The notes under the pieces: model-generated | Databases searched by the model: none | Seen by the model: only the letters and a program-made list of their open reading frames with translations | Told to the model about the DNA's origin: nothing | Made by a program: the position numbers and the translations under genes | Assembly: GCA_951799405.1 (NCBI GenBank) | Contig: OX637338.1 | Span: 1,054,001-1,118,000 of the forward strand | Reading direction: 5' to 3' | Length of the DNA stretch: 64,000 nucleotides | DNA from: Agapetus fuscipes | Taxonomy: Eukaryota > Arthropoda > Insecta > Trichoptera > Glossosomatidae | Shown: in pieces, positions 23,101 to 28,230 of the stretch | How the letters are laid out: the number at the start of each line of letters is the position of its first letter | How positions within the stretch are numbered: the first letter of the stretch is position 1

Positions 23101-23629
23101 TGGAAAAGTATTCAGCCCTGGGGGTATTCATACAGCCAGAATATTCAGAAGCGAAAAGGCTTAACAAGCCCACAATACAACTGAATTACAAAGAATAATT
23201 GTTTCAGGTACAGAATCTAGTCATACCAAGTCTGTGATCAGCATGAGCGCATCTGCATCAGTTGTCAGCTACAGCGGGGCGGTGAAGGGCCAGGTGCTGC
23301 GGGAGCCTATGATGAGGAGCGTGTGCCCCGTGTCCGCCCTGGAAGCTTCTTGCGCCGGGATAGAGCGCCAGGCAGAGGAGGGGCTCATCCTGGAGGAGCA
23401 GCCGCACTCCATCGAGGTGAACAGCGGCCCCGGGCTGGCGGGCGGCTCCCTGCCCCTCTCCCCGCCCCCGGCTCCCTGCAGCCCCGCCCCCTGGATGGCC
23501 GTCAGCGCTCCGCCCTCGGCATTCCAGCCAGAAGAAAGCGTGCCTTACGAAATCAACGAAAAGGGTGACTCCGGAACCTCGGCCGGAGATCAACTTATTT
23601 CTGAAGTTGCGGAAGAAGCCGCCCCGTGA
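1907..23629 (+). CDS. RB1CC1: RB1CC1/FIP200 (Atg17/Atg11-type) autophagy scaffold, 16 exons, 5' end missing
   Basis: This gene encodes the large scaffold of the ULK1/Atg1 autophagy-initiation complex, which binds ATG13/ULK1 and recruits cargo receptors at forming autophagosomes. Exons: 1907-2115, 4866-5029, 6484-6611, 7187-7386, 10153-10406, 12330-12512, 13188-13360, 15159-15345, 16060-16343, 16721-16807, 16890-17415, 19747-20798, 21469-21646, 22002-22139, 22222-22354, 23208-23629. All junctions are GT/AG and phases match, giving 1438 visible codons and TGA. Recognised landmarks are VCSYSAGTDTNPIYMF (end of the ubiquitin-like fold), LVHDQHLQQQGWAA, IKGLEERL, RRRSFSQAFL, FDTELP, a 350-residue coiled coil and a Claw domain with VALGTRFYRV. 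Human RB1CC1 has 1594 residues. The first exon(s), with the start codon, were not found; an ATG at 1872 lies inside the intron-side reading frame and is not the start. Exon GC is much higher than intron GC. Identity is by recognition of conserved blocks, not by a search. Confidence 0.93.
2631..2866 (+). repeat. Rep-L unit
   Basis: Starts TTCCTTGACTTATAGG and ends CTTAGATTAGATTAAG. The preceding 2588-2610 (TTGAGAATTGGCGCTTTGCA) is a SINE-B tail. Confidence 0.75.
2867..3550. other. Unassigned intronic sequence
   Basis: AT-rich first half. A CpG-containing patch at 3050-3200 (GTGACGTCACTGGACCTCCG) looks repeat-derived. No exon recognised. Confidence 0.4.
3551..3781 (-). repeat. SINE-A copy (tRNA-derived)
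   Basis: On - it reads TAGCTCAGTCGGTAGAGTGC (A box) and GCTCGGGTTCAAAATCCCAA (B box). The 3' body is partly deleted. Confidence 0.7.
3850..4073 (-). repeat. Rep-L unit
   Basis: CCAACCTATAAGTCAAAGAA at the 5' end (on -). Belongs to the subfamily with AATTTGTAAGTACACATGC-like interior. Confidence 0.65.
4332..4545 (-). repeat. Rep-L unit, 5' truncated
   Basis: Contains AAACAGGGGTGACATTGGCA and CATGGGTGGTCAGCTG. The 5' end (CTTATAGGTTGG) is missing. Confidence 0.65.
4866..5029 (+). CDS. RB1CC1: RB1CC1 exon b: N-terminal helical region
   Basis: The acceptor is GCTTCCAG and the donor CAG/GTGAGC. It encodes ADVDYTDQ, then a helical stretch ending CDNLVHDQHLQQQ, which matches the animal FIP200 block LVHDEHLQHQ. 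Phase 2 in, phase 0 out. Confidence 0.92.
5115..5490. repeat. SINE-C tail fragment and Rep-T copy
   Basis: 5120-5185 is a SINE-C 3' tail on - (GGCCAGG...GGTGAATTGAATTCC). From 5198, TTAACTCTTCAACTGCGGGT begins a repeat (Rep-T) shared with 22388-23130, running through GTCATCCAACTTTGAGCTTA to TACTGGGGGTATTC. Confidence 0.6.
5535..5890. repeat. SINE-C copy, poly-A run and second tRNA-like remnant
   Basis: 5580-5670 resembles a class II tRNA (TAGTCGCGGGGATCAAG, GCTGGTTCGAATCCCGCGAC). The body CCCTGGTTCAACAGATGCCG is shared with 59960. A(21) lies near 5780. 5806-5890 on - is another class-II-tRNA-like piece (GCTGGTTCGAACCCCACC). Confidence 0.65.
6083..6145 (-). repeat. Rep-L 3' fragment
   Basis: ATAATCTAAGCTGCAAAGAT is the tail end of Rep-L. 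Confidence 0.55.
6165..6460 (-). repeat. LINE RT C-terminus remnant
   Basis: The - strand reads MEYTDFIDHKVLKLNQNKFL, GKRRVGRPRLRWEDEVRKDA and WRRRLMEAKGRYEL with stop, a typical LINE ORF end. It lies within 25 nt of the RB1CC1 exon c acceptor. Confidence 0.75.
6484..6611 (+). CDS. RB1CC1: RB1CC1 exon c: GWAAVVANMDD block
   Basis: It follows a LINE remnant directly: acceptor TTGCAG at 6478-6483, donor G/GTATGT. It begins GWAAVVANMDDV, the counterpart of vertebrate GWAAIMANLED, and continues the N-terminal helical domain. Confidence 0.92.
6695..6984 (-). repeat. SINE-B copy (tRNA-derived), complete
   Basis: On - it starts GGACCGGTCCGTAGTCCAGT with GTGGATTCAAATCCCGGCGG (B box), body CAACCCAGCGAAGAGCACAT on +, and a LINE-like tail GGTGTGATACACACAAAAAC. 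Confidence 0.75.
7187..7386 (+). CDS. RB1CC1: RB1CC1 exon d: N-terminal region with acidic segment
   Basis: It encodes SNIPILPALR followed by a strongly acidic stretch (EHELEEDSEKEYFEDE). Vertebrate FIP200 has 'AKIPLLECL' at the same position. The donor AAG/GTGAAA is followed within about 25 nt by a Rep-L fragment. Confidence 0.9.
7411..7525 (+). repeat. Rep-L 3' half next to exon d donor
   Basis: GGCTCACATGAGGCATGTGC through CTTTGCAATTTAGATTAGAT. It starts 25 nt after the splice donor. Confidence 0.7.
7528..7978 (+). repeat. LINE-A 3' end split by a full Rep-L unit
   Basis: 7528-7600 encodes RPREVWRDQIKEIVKE-like text. The Rep-L unit is 7602-7852. LINE-A resumes 7853-7978 with KVMDMNGLKEVCKDRKKWRL and LCGGSGHP. 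The Rep-L insertion interrupts a LINE reading frame, proving it moved separately here. Confidence 0.75.
7979..8203 (-). repeat. Rep-L unit
   Basis: Third subfamily (AAACTAAAAACCAAACCTCA). 5' end degraded. Confidence 0.65.
8773..8940 (+). pseudogene. Fragment of piggyBac-like transposase N-terminus
   Basis: About 55 residues starting MARKNTYEEIEKLQ with the acidic Ser/Asp/Glu tract typical of the family. The frame then runs into the inserted Rep-L unit, losing the DDE domain. Confidence 0.55.
8926..9148 (+). repeat. Rep-L unit inside the piggyBac-like element
   Basis: CATACTGTAAAAAAAATG through CATCTTAGATTTAGATTTAG. 5' truncated. Confidence 0.68.
9639..9979. mobile_element. Unclassified element with inverted repeats and 9-bp flanking direct repeat
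   Basis: TCTCTATTT occurs at 9630-9638 and 9980-9988. Inside, CATTTTATAGAATGAAAAAA (9672) pairs with a right arm ending CATTCTATAAAA, and CTGACCG pairs with CGGTCACT. A frame inside ends in STYNLRPRSNN; YNLRPR is typical of retroelement polyprotein tails. The left arm is 31 bp in from the direct repeat, so the boundaries are uncertain. Confidence 0.5.
10153..10406 (+). CDS. RB1CC1: RB1CC1 exon e: disordered Ser/Gly linker then helical LLHWIA block
   Basis: The acceptor is TTATTTCAG and the donor TCG/GTAAAT. The first half is low-complexity (TGSNDGSSRTSS). The second half, LTLLHWIAAKENQESL, aligns with vertebrate VSLLDWINVQDRPNDVESL. Confidence 0.9.
10535..10990 (+). repeat. SINE-B tail piece then full-length SINE-A
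   Basis: 10585-10650 (AAGTGTCATAGACCTCCAGA) is SINE-B-associated. SINE-A 10672-10989 has A box TAGCTCAGTTTGTAGAATGC, B box GGTTCGAATCCC and the 3' end CTATATGTGTAGCTTAGTTG. 10995-11065 resembles a fold-back element right arm. Confidence 0.72.
11066..11598. other. Unassigned intronic sequence
   Basis: AT-rich, no coding blocks or repeats recognised. Confidence 0.4.
11602..12021. mobile_element. PIF/Harbinger-type MITE, TTA target duplication
   Basis: Flanked by TTA (11599-11601, 12022-12024). Termini are GGCCCGGTATATT and AATATACCGGGCC. The interior has further self-complementary TTAGTTAACT words. 420 bp. A LINE-A 3' fragment abuts the right flank. Confidence 0.82.
12022..12250 (-). repeat. 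LINE-A 3' end
   Basis: On - it reads the family C-terminus (CKDRKKWRQLCRGSGHP-type). On +, CTGTAACTGTAACCCGCTAG abuts the Harbinger MITE. Confidence 0.68.
12330..12512 (+). CDS. RB1CC1: RB1CC1 exon f: MKRIKGLEERLSGLEQ block
   Basis: This exon is phase 0 to phase 0, 61 codons. It contains MKRIKGLEERLSGLEQLM and EQEQKDLAQAFHQ, matching vertebrate MKAIKGLEDRLYALDQM and NEQKELAQGF. This region belongs to the ATG13-interacting N-terminal half. Confidence 0.93.
12632..12806 (+). repeat. SINE-A copy with internal deletion
   Basis: CAGCTCAGATGGTAGAGTGC, then B box GGAATTAAATCCCA. It jumps from ACCCAAAATAAAAATACC to the terminal AAGTTACACTATATGTG. Confidence 0.68.
12870..13075 (+). repeat. LINE 3' end (RT C-terminus)
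   Basis: The + strand encodes RSFVVAGPIAWNNLPVGVR, then TTTFRKGLKTLLFSR and ALEMVLDHCMAP, typical of the end of CR1/L2-like RT ORFs. Located in the intron before RB1CC1 exon g. Confidence 0.68.
13188..13360 (+). CDS. RB1CC1: RB1CC1 exon g: DASVLQVLCESH block
   Basis: The acceptor is GCTTCCAG. It encodes NQQSAASLADASVLQVLC and ends INLYHRLK, like vertebrate LKDASVLPDLC and NNLHVRLK. The donor GTCAGC is weak but is the only one restoring frame with the next exon (AA + A = Lys). A LINE remnant begins about 40 nt downstream. Confidence 0.9.
13400..13695 (+). repeat. LINE-A related 3' end with (ACAAG)n tail
   Basis: The + strand frame 13419-13661 encodes GRGRSRKQWIDQINEIANEW, NKRRACMKRVMKLDEM, KEVCKDRVKWRHLCGGTGHP and stop, the characteristic C-terminus of an insect non-LTR retrotransposon. 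It begins about 40 nt after the RB1CC1 exon g donor. Confidence 0.75.
13700..14240. other. Unassigned intronic sequence
   Basis: AT-rich. A patch at 13870-13950 (GCGGCTATGTGACCTAGCTC) recurs loosely near 45930, possibly an old repeat. Confidence 0.35.
14249..14817. repeat. Cluster of three Rep-L pieces in opposing orientations
   Basis: 14271-14522 is -, 14537-14695 is +, and 14755-14817 is - (cut by the M1 MITE). The first two form a short inverted pair around the shared 5' end ATAAGTCAAGGAA. Confidence 0.65.
14815..15081. mobile_element. MITE family M1, copy with TIR TTAGTTCTTGTTTGCCGTAT
   Basis: Left ACATGTCGCTGCCTTAGTTC pairs with right GAACTGGGGGAGCGATGTGT, with TTGTTTGCCGTATAGACCAA mirrored inside. 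It truncates a Rep-L copy at its left edge. Just upstream of RB1CC1 exon h. Confidence 0.75.
15159..15345 (+). CDS. RB1CC1: RB1CC1 exon h: WIVYVENR block
   Basis: It encodes WIVYVENRMFE, then RLKRHLAVIGQLHRAPRLF and IVRRRSFSQAFLT, matching vertebrate LVIELLERVKIVEALSTVPQMY and VVRRKMFIKHYR. Donor ACT/GTAAGC. Confidence 0.92.
15556..15912 (+). repeat. SINE-B + SINE-A composite
   Basis: SINE-B 15556-15765 (GGTCCGTAGTTCAGTGGTAA, TTCTAATCCCGGCGGAGCAC) runs straight into SINE-A 15766-15912 through AGCTCGTAAAAAGGTTGATA. The SINE-A part carries the deletion AGCAAGGGTTCGATTTCAAG / GTTTACTCAGCC shared with 40462-40723. C(15) run near 15863. Confidence 0.75.
16060..16343 (+). CDS. RB1CC1: RB1CC1 exon i: DFQALFSGHFLGGLFPG block
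   Basis: The acceptor is GTGTTGCAG. It contains RRRDFQALFSGHFLGGLFPG and PRPFDTELPKLTQADADAL, corresponding to vertebrate SFGKLFRKSFLRNRLFRGL and PRKFDCELPDISLKDLQFL. It marks the end of the folded N-terminal half. Confidence 0.92.
16411..16665 (-). repeat. Rep-L unit
   Basis: Near full-length, 55 nt upstream of RB1CC1 exon j. Confidence 0.7.
16721..16807 (+). CDS. RB1CC1: RB1CC1 exon j (small)
   Basis: A short exon of 87 nt, acceptor GTTTTCAG, donor AG/GTAAAT. It encodes SLAYEKLGEKEKQAEDRILA and VVRESGLD, a charged helical linker. It is too short to stand out alone, but it preserves phase between its neighbours. Confidence 0.85.
16890..17415 (+). CDS. RB1CC1: RB1CC1 exon k: disordered Pro/Ser-rich linker with candidate LIR
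   Basis: It encodes about 175 residues with PRQAPPKPPRTRPPAP (SH3-ligand-like) and many SP sites. Near its start, SETDTEEFEKV is an acidic [F]xx[V] motif. Near its end, AEFYIEESPP resembles the conserved vertebrate NEFVIEENLSS. The 3' boundary is chosen at CAG/GTAGTA (17415); an alternative in-frame donor CAG/GTCCTC lies at 17394. Confidence 0.85.
17558..17852. mobile_element. hAT-type MITE with perfect 8-bp TSD
   Basis: TCCTGCAT occurs at 17550-17557 and 17853-17860. Termini are TAGGGATGGGC and GCCCATCCCTA, classic hAT ends. The interior is AT-rich with many TATCGATA-like words. 295 bp, in the RB1CC1 intron after exon k. Confidence 0.88.
18017..18169. mobile_element. Short MITE, 26-bp TIR, TTA target duplication
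   Basis: TTA lies on both sides (18014-18016, 18170-18172). Ends are CCCCCGTATTCACCAATC and GATTGGTGAATACGGGGG. 153 bp. TSD length suggests PIF/Harbinger-type mobilisation. Confidence 0.85.
18173..19746. other. Unassigned long intronic sequence before exon l
   Basis: AT-rich 1.5 kb. No repeat family of the rest of the window is recognised, which is unusual here. Confidence 0.4.
19747..20798 (+). CDS. RB1CC1: RB1CC1 exon l: central coiled coil
   Basis: The longest exon, 1052 nt and about 350 residues. It is Glu/Lys/Leu-rich with heptad-like spacing throughout (for example KEEAIKKALEEQEEEFKARL). It has ENIESQQSEVNSL at the start and EKDRQLEQALERGTQLMREC near the end. It corresponds to the dimeric coiled coil of FIP200 (shorter than in vertebrates). 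Donor AAC/GTAAGC. Confidence 0.93.
20840..21198 (+). repeat. LINE 3' end (ORF C-terminus plus 3' UTR)
   Basis: The + strand encodes GRGRLRKVWMDEISEIANEW, NIQSHNKRRACMKKVMTLDE and KEVCKDRKKCRLICNVGG. The 3' UTR ends AAGAATGTAATTTGTTGTGA and is followed at once by a full Rep-L unit. Confidence 0.75.
21199..21437 (+). repeat. Rep-L unit directly following LINE 3' UTR
   Basis: Starts TTCCTTGACTTATAGG, tail TTAGATTAGATTAGAT. Same junction as at 41340 and 44043. Confidence 0.78.
21469..21646 (+). CDS. RB1CC1: RB1CC1 exon m: start of Claw domain
   Basis: It encodes GYRSHTPIGFTPG, then LSSCNTGDIVFILWDGCHSN and YSILQ, aligning with vertebrate IRDFQVGDLVLIILDERHDNY. The Claw is the cargo-receptor docking domain. 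The acceptor TTTTAG sits 30 nt after the TTAGA tail of a Rep-L element. Confidence 0.92.
22002..22139 (+). CDS. RB1CC1: RB1CC1 exon n: middle of Claw domain
   Basis: It encodes ESSSLFLLHGDCLAAFDLKI and YSVGKVESKEYCVAVK. Vertebrate counterparts are TLYFLHSESLPALDLK and WVLGKVMEKEYCQAKK. Phase 0 to 0, donor AAG/GTAAAC. Confidence 0.93.
22222..22354 (+). CDS. RB1CC1: RB1CC1 exon o: end of Claw domain
   Basis: It encodes SGNKYQVALGTRFYRVRVKP, the counterpart of NRFKVPLGTKFYRVKAV, where the human protein nearly ends. Here coding continues into LKPCENMIKQPAYCCDFPVL. Confidence 0.92.
22409..22682 (+). repeat. Rep-X retroposon with 11-bp TSD
   Basis: TGCGGGTGACA occurs at 22398-22408 and 22683-22693. 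The body shares GGGCCTTCTGCCACTCGCAT, GCGAGTCCTGTGACACATC and GGATGGGATGGATATACAGG with 34156-34354. Confidence 0.75.
22758..22928 (-). repeat. LINE 3' end with (CATCATC) tail
   Basis: On - it reads LGELDLERLFKRRLKTHLFV and QSCEQAPLQ with stop, then AAGGCGCTATATAAATTTTG, a CR1/L2-like terminus. Confidence 0.7.
23208..23629 (+). CDS. RB1CC1: RB1CC1 terminal exon p: post-Claw tail
   Basis: The acceptor is TGTTTCAG and the stop is TGA at 23627-23629. It encodes about 140 residues with no recognised domain: Ser-rich start (VISMSASASVVSYSGAV), Pro-rich centre (LPLSPPPAPCSPAPWM) and acidic end (ISEVAEEAAP). GC-rich like the other exons, which argues it is real coding sequence. Vertebrate FIP200 lacks such a tail. 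Confidence 0.82.
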
Positions 23630-23659
23630 TATCTCTCAGTGATACTTCTGTTTCAAATA

Positions 23660-24747
23660 ATTAAATTAACATTTGTGAAAGTTACAATGGACTTCAACCA
23701 ATTGGGAGGTGCTGGGTGTATTGTTCTTTATTATTCATATTGTGCAAGTCCTGACGATTTCTATGTGCGAGCATGTCTGCAGTGTTCTTTGCTTCCTCAC
23801 TGATTACAGCAATTCACCTCCCGGGATGAATTGTCATTTCCAACTCTTTATTTACCATACAAACTCATTGTCTGCTTATCATGAGAAATACCATGTCGAG
23901 ATGGTACTAGAAACTGAATATTTTTAGCATTCAAAGCACTCTCTAAAGCCAGGAATACTTCTTCCCGGATAACTTTACATTACTTTTATTATATTATCGC
24001 TACTGGCAGTGGTTTCATATTCTATGCACTCTGAAGGACTGTCAATTAAAGTAACAATGATTTTATTTATATTATCTACCTGCTATGTGTAATGATAAAC
24101 ATATTTGTCTATTTTATTAGTCACACTAAGGAAACCTACTTATCAAATAGTAATGCATGATCTCCTATTGGCAGGTTTTCAAATGTAGTCATATTGTGAA
24201 GTACACATCTTTACCCCAAGTATAGAGCGTTGTGTAAATTCCCCTCTATCGCGTAAAGAGAACAAATGGATGAAAACTAAATTACTCACAAGAGTTTAGC
24301 TGTATCTTCCATAGATTTTTCTATGTACACGATTGAAGGGAGTTAACGCAATGTGTTATACTGGGCGTACTTATGGTTTTGTGAACATTTGTCACCTGTG
24401 TAATATAATATAGTTGAATAGGCGTGAGCTTGGCACTAGAAAGCACTACCTCTTCTTCCTTTAAAATCTCTGTAGACAATTTTCTGAAATTCATAAAACT
24501 GAAACTGCTCCGCTCGGCTTGATTCTGGTAAACTTTATGACGTTGGTCATTCTCTCCATTTATTAAAAAAATAAAATGATTTAAAAAATCAGATGAAGCA
24601 TCAAGCAGATACAAGACGTTTTAAAATGAGGCCGAAATTTGAAAATAACTGTTGACCCTAGTTAAATAGACACACATTTTTATTGCACTTTACTCATCTG
24701 TGTATTAAAATTTGCTGTACAAGAATGATTGAATGAAGACAAGATAC
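23660..24747. other. Probable RB1CC1 3' UTR / intergenic
   Basis: No repeat seen up to the hAT MITE. AATAAA occurs at 24815-24820 inside the MITE and again at 29227-29232. ATTAAA at 23660 is close to the stop. The true cleavage site cannot be chosen from sequence. Confidence 0.35.
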
Positions 24748-24976
24748 CAGTGGCGAAGGGTGCCATACAAGCCGGTTCCCATCGGTTTCCCGTTTAAAAT
24801 GAGGCAAAAATGATAATAAAGTAGACTGCATGGTTTCAATGGGGAAAAAATATGTATTGTTTCTTTGGTTTTAAATGTATTTTTTTACTTTGCGCCTATA
24901 TTTTTTAACTACTTCGTTACATCATTTTAAAAGGGAAGCCGATGGAAACTGGCTTGTATGGCACCCCTCGCCACTG
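24748..24976. mobile_element. hAT-type MITE with 55-bp TIRs and 8-bp TSD
   Basis: CAAGATAC flanks both ends (24740-24747, 24977-24984). Termini are CAGTGGCG/CGCCACTG. The inverted repeats extend about 55 bp (GTGCCATACAAGCC ... GGCTTGTATGGCAC). 229 bp, intergenic. Confidence 0.9.
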
Positions 24977-25579
24977 CAAGATACTTCCTTCAATTAATTT
25001 TAAAAAACACTTAGGGGTATTTTTATCTATTCATACATTACAGATATTTTATACTTTTTATCACAATAGCTTATGAAAACTTTGCTCAACATTTGTACTT
25101 GATTTCTACAAAATAGTAACCATTCTTATTATATGTAAACGCAGGCAAACTTACTGTTTCTTGGAGAGATTTCACAAATTTTCATAAGTTTTATAGACTG
25201 AAGTATGTGTAATAATTCATTGACAAATAATATAGTGGGACTAGAATCTGGTTTACGGCAATGAAGCATTCTTCGAGATACAACTGTCGGCCAGTCCTGT
25301 GAAACAAAGCAGTTGTTATCCAATAAGAGTATGTTGGACAATTTTTGATCTTATTGCTGTGTTAAAACTAAAGATAAACTAAAAAAAACGCAATCAGTAC
25401 TATGAGCGCGGATCTGATTTGATATGGATGACATTTGATAAAAAACAATTTGATTTGGGCAGTACTCTTGCTTCTCTGTTCAGAGTGCAGTCACACCGGG
25501 GGCTTCTTTGTTCTCATTTTGAACATGGATGATTTGCATCAATGTAAAAAGAAAAGAATATGATATAGCAGCTATTTCA

Positions 25580-25868
25580 GACCGGTCCGTAGTCCAGTGG
25601 TAACACTTCGGACTCGTAAATGGAAGGTTGTGGGCTTGAATCCCGGCGGAGCACAAAAAATATACCATTTATGCTTTCAAATTTGCTCTTCGCTAGGTTG
25701 AAATTTTTTTAAAACCTTTACCAATGACCGGTCACCAAAGGTCCATCCAGCATTACAGCAACTGAGTCTTGCTTGAGTATTGGCGCTTTGTAGCGACGAC
25801 CAAGCTTGTACACCTCTGCGGCACTACAACAAGTGTCATAGACCCCTAGAGTCTCTAGGCACAGGATT
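25580..25868 (+). repeat. SINE-B copy
   Basis: ACCGGTCCGTAGTCCAGTGG, GGGCTTGAATCCCGGCGGAG, then CTTGAGTATTGGCGCTTTGT and the GTCATAGACCCCTAGAGTCT tail. Confidence 0.75.
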
Positions 25869-26124
25869 TAATAAAAAAAAATCAGTCCGCTATATTACTC
25901 CGTTAATGTATTAATTAGGTACATTTTTCTAAAATCTCAAGTTTTCTTTTAATCCGAGAACAACAGTCTGTTTTTGTTGGCAGTCTGTAAGTTCACTAAA
26001 GGGCGACTTATGTTAAAAGGTTTTAAATATTTATGTATATATATATTATTCAAGTTACCATTGGTGTAAAAAATATGAGAAACATAAACTTGTATGTATT
26101 GTTTCGATACCTCAAAGGTATAAA

Positions 26125-26437
26125 CTGAATAAGTGATAATAATAATAATAATATCTCAGATCTGCGGGCGATGGTGCGATCAATTTGGTTCAGCCGCACC
26201 GTCAGATCCGTACAAATTTTGGAGACCGTGCTTTCTGTGTTGCGGGTCCGGTGGAGTGGAACAGACTGCCACCCGGAGTGAAGAACTCCAAATCTATGGG
26301 CATATTTCGCGGAGCTCTTAAGACGCACCTTTTCAAAAAGTCTTATCCGTGATCGGAGAGGGCCCTTGAGGTGTGACACACACAAAAACGGCGCTCTCTT
26401 ATCATGTGCAATTAAAAATAAATAAGCCTGATATATA
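26125..26437 (+). repeat. LINE 3' end (RT C-terminus), left arm of a palindrome
   Basis: The + strand translation includes FGDRAFCVAGPVEWNRLP-like wording and then FRGALKTHLFKKSYP and stop, the usual C-terminus of CR1/L2-like reverse transcriptases. It is followed by GGCCCTTGAGGTGTGACACA and AAAAACGGCGCTCTCTTATC. The mirror copy starts at 26440. Confidence 0.72.
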
Positions 26438-26439
26438 TA

Positions 26440-26880
26440 TATATATCAGGCTAATTTATTTTAAATTACAAATGATAAGAGAGCGCCGTTTTTGTGTGTG
26501 TCACACCTCAAGGGCCCTCTCCGATCATGGATAAGACTTTCTAAAAAGGTGCGTCTTGAGTGCTCCGCGAAATACACCCACAGATTTGCAGTTCTTCACT
26601 CCGAGTGGCAGTCTGTTTCACTTCACCGGACTTCAGCGCGGTCTCCGAAATTTGTATGAATCTGACGGCGTGGCTGAACAAAATTGACTGCTCCATCGCC
26701 CGCGGATCTGAGTGTCTGCCTCCTTACACCCATCTCAACAGGCAACATCATGTCAGTCAGATAAGGTGGAGCCAAGCCATTGATGGCTTTATATGCCATC
26801 ACACAAACACGGTAGACCACCCTCTCCGGGAAACGAAGCCAATGTAGTGTTTTTAACAGCGGAATGATGTGAGCGAATTG
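26440..26880 (-). repeat. LINE 3' end, right arm of the palindrome
   Basis: The - strand reads VMAYKAINGLAPPYLTDMML, then the FGDRA region and the same 3' tail as 26125-26437. It is longer on the coding side. An (AT)n run at the junction separates the two tails. Confidence 0.72.
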
Positions 26881-26912
26881 ATATATTAAGCTTACATGTT
26901 ACATTACATTAC

Positions 26913-27243
26913 AGTCCGGTCGATAGCTCAGTTGGTAGAGTGCTTGCATTCTACCCCGTGAGCTCGGGTTCGAATCCCACCGAGGAGGGTGTCAGAAATG
27001 ATTTCCAATTTCGGTGTGTATTTCAAACCCCATTATATAAATACCGGCGAGGTTTACTCAGCCTTTACAAGAAATGAGTACCAGCCTCCTCGGGAGCTGG
27101 GAAATTCCCACTTCAACTGAAGTGGTTGGCGTAAGGCCGGCCCCCTTACCTGTAAAAATAAATAGGTTCAACTCGCCACATGCGACCCCTTCGGGGATAA
27201 CGCGGCAAGAAGTTGCACTATATGTGTAGCTTAGTTGCGTTGC
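26913..27243 (+). repeat. SINE-A, full length
   Basis: GTCCGGTCGATAGCTCAGTT, GGTTCGAATCCCACC, 3' end TATGTGTAGCTTAGTTGCG. About 330 bp, good reference copy. Confidence 0.8.
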
Positions 27244-27800
27244 GTTTATGTGTTTCTCAGATAAATGCCTCTTTTTTCCTATTTTCTATGAGAGAAAACA
27301 CTATAAAAGTGTGAAAATCCTGTAGTTTAGAAGTTTGTCATGAGCACTTCTTTATAATTAGTTCACTTACTATGAGAAGTTACACCCAATGGAATGTTTA
27401 ATCCACAATTTCTCAAATCAGTGAATCAGCACTTATTCAGTTGTACCTTTAAGGTGGCGATTTGTAAAAATTGGCACGGATGCAATCTCTCCACCGTCAT
27501 TCAAAAATAATGTGTCTGTCATTGGAACAAAAAACCATTCACGACTAAATTGATCCAATCGTTGTAGTACATTTTAAGGATAGATTTTAACATAGGATGC
27601 GGTGCTTCAAAATATTGATAATTATATGAAATCATATATTATATGTGTCTAAAAATATTGTGAAAAAATAATTAATTTCAGATAGAATACACGAATAAAA
27701 TGCCTGAAGCGGCTGTAGTGTAGAAATATTAATATTCAGGTGTACCTACTACCCATTGTGTTTTCAAATTTATTTTATTATCTGTGGATGTATGTAATTG

Positions 27801-28021
27801 TCATCTAAATCTAAGTTGCAAAGATATGTATCATTTGAGATTCATAATAAATGCATTCCCACTAGCAGACATGCATAATTTCGCGCTCACACCTACCATA
27901 TCTACCTACACCTACGACCTACAATATAAAAACCCAATCTCAGATGAACATAGCCCTGCAACTCTTGCCGACCTTCCCTGAAACAGTGGTGACATTGGCA
28001 AAGTGAACCATTTGTTACAGT
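27801..28021 (-). repeat. Rep-L unit, 5' truncated
   Basis: AAATCTAAGTTGCAAAGATA through GTGAACCATTTGTTACAG. Confidence 0.68.
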
Positions 28022-28167
28022 TTTTCATGACTTTGAAAAATTACCCGTTACGTAACTTTTATTTTAAATCGGCTATTTGATTATGCTAGCTGCTGACATT
28101 ACAAAAAAAATAATTGAAAATTAAAAAAAAACCCCTCGACTATGTGACTTTATCCGTTGATTTTTTT

Positions 28168-28230
28168 CATATAGAGTTGTGAAGAGGAATGCAATTCACC
28201 AACCTATTTTGCCTGGCCATAAACTGGTAT
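28168..28230 (-). repeat. SINE-C tail fragment
   Basis: On -, GGCCAGGCAAAATAGGTTGG then TGAATTGCATTCCTCTTCAC. Confidence 0.55.

Larger units (their letters stand above)
22388..23130. repeat. Rep-T copy split by two insertions
   Basis: TTAACCCTTCAACTGCGGGT begins the repeat shared with 5198-5490. It is interrupted by Rep-X (22409-22682) and a LINE 3' end (about 22758-22928). It resumes with CTTATCCCTGACATCTGTGC and ends GGGGGTATTCA. All within the last RB1CC1 intron. Confidence 0.7.

Noticed and set aside
26133..26385. A host gene on either strand of the 26-kb palindrome
   Set aside because: Both arms encode the C-terminus of a LINE reverse transcriptase (FRGALKTHLF, AYKAINGLAPPYL).
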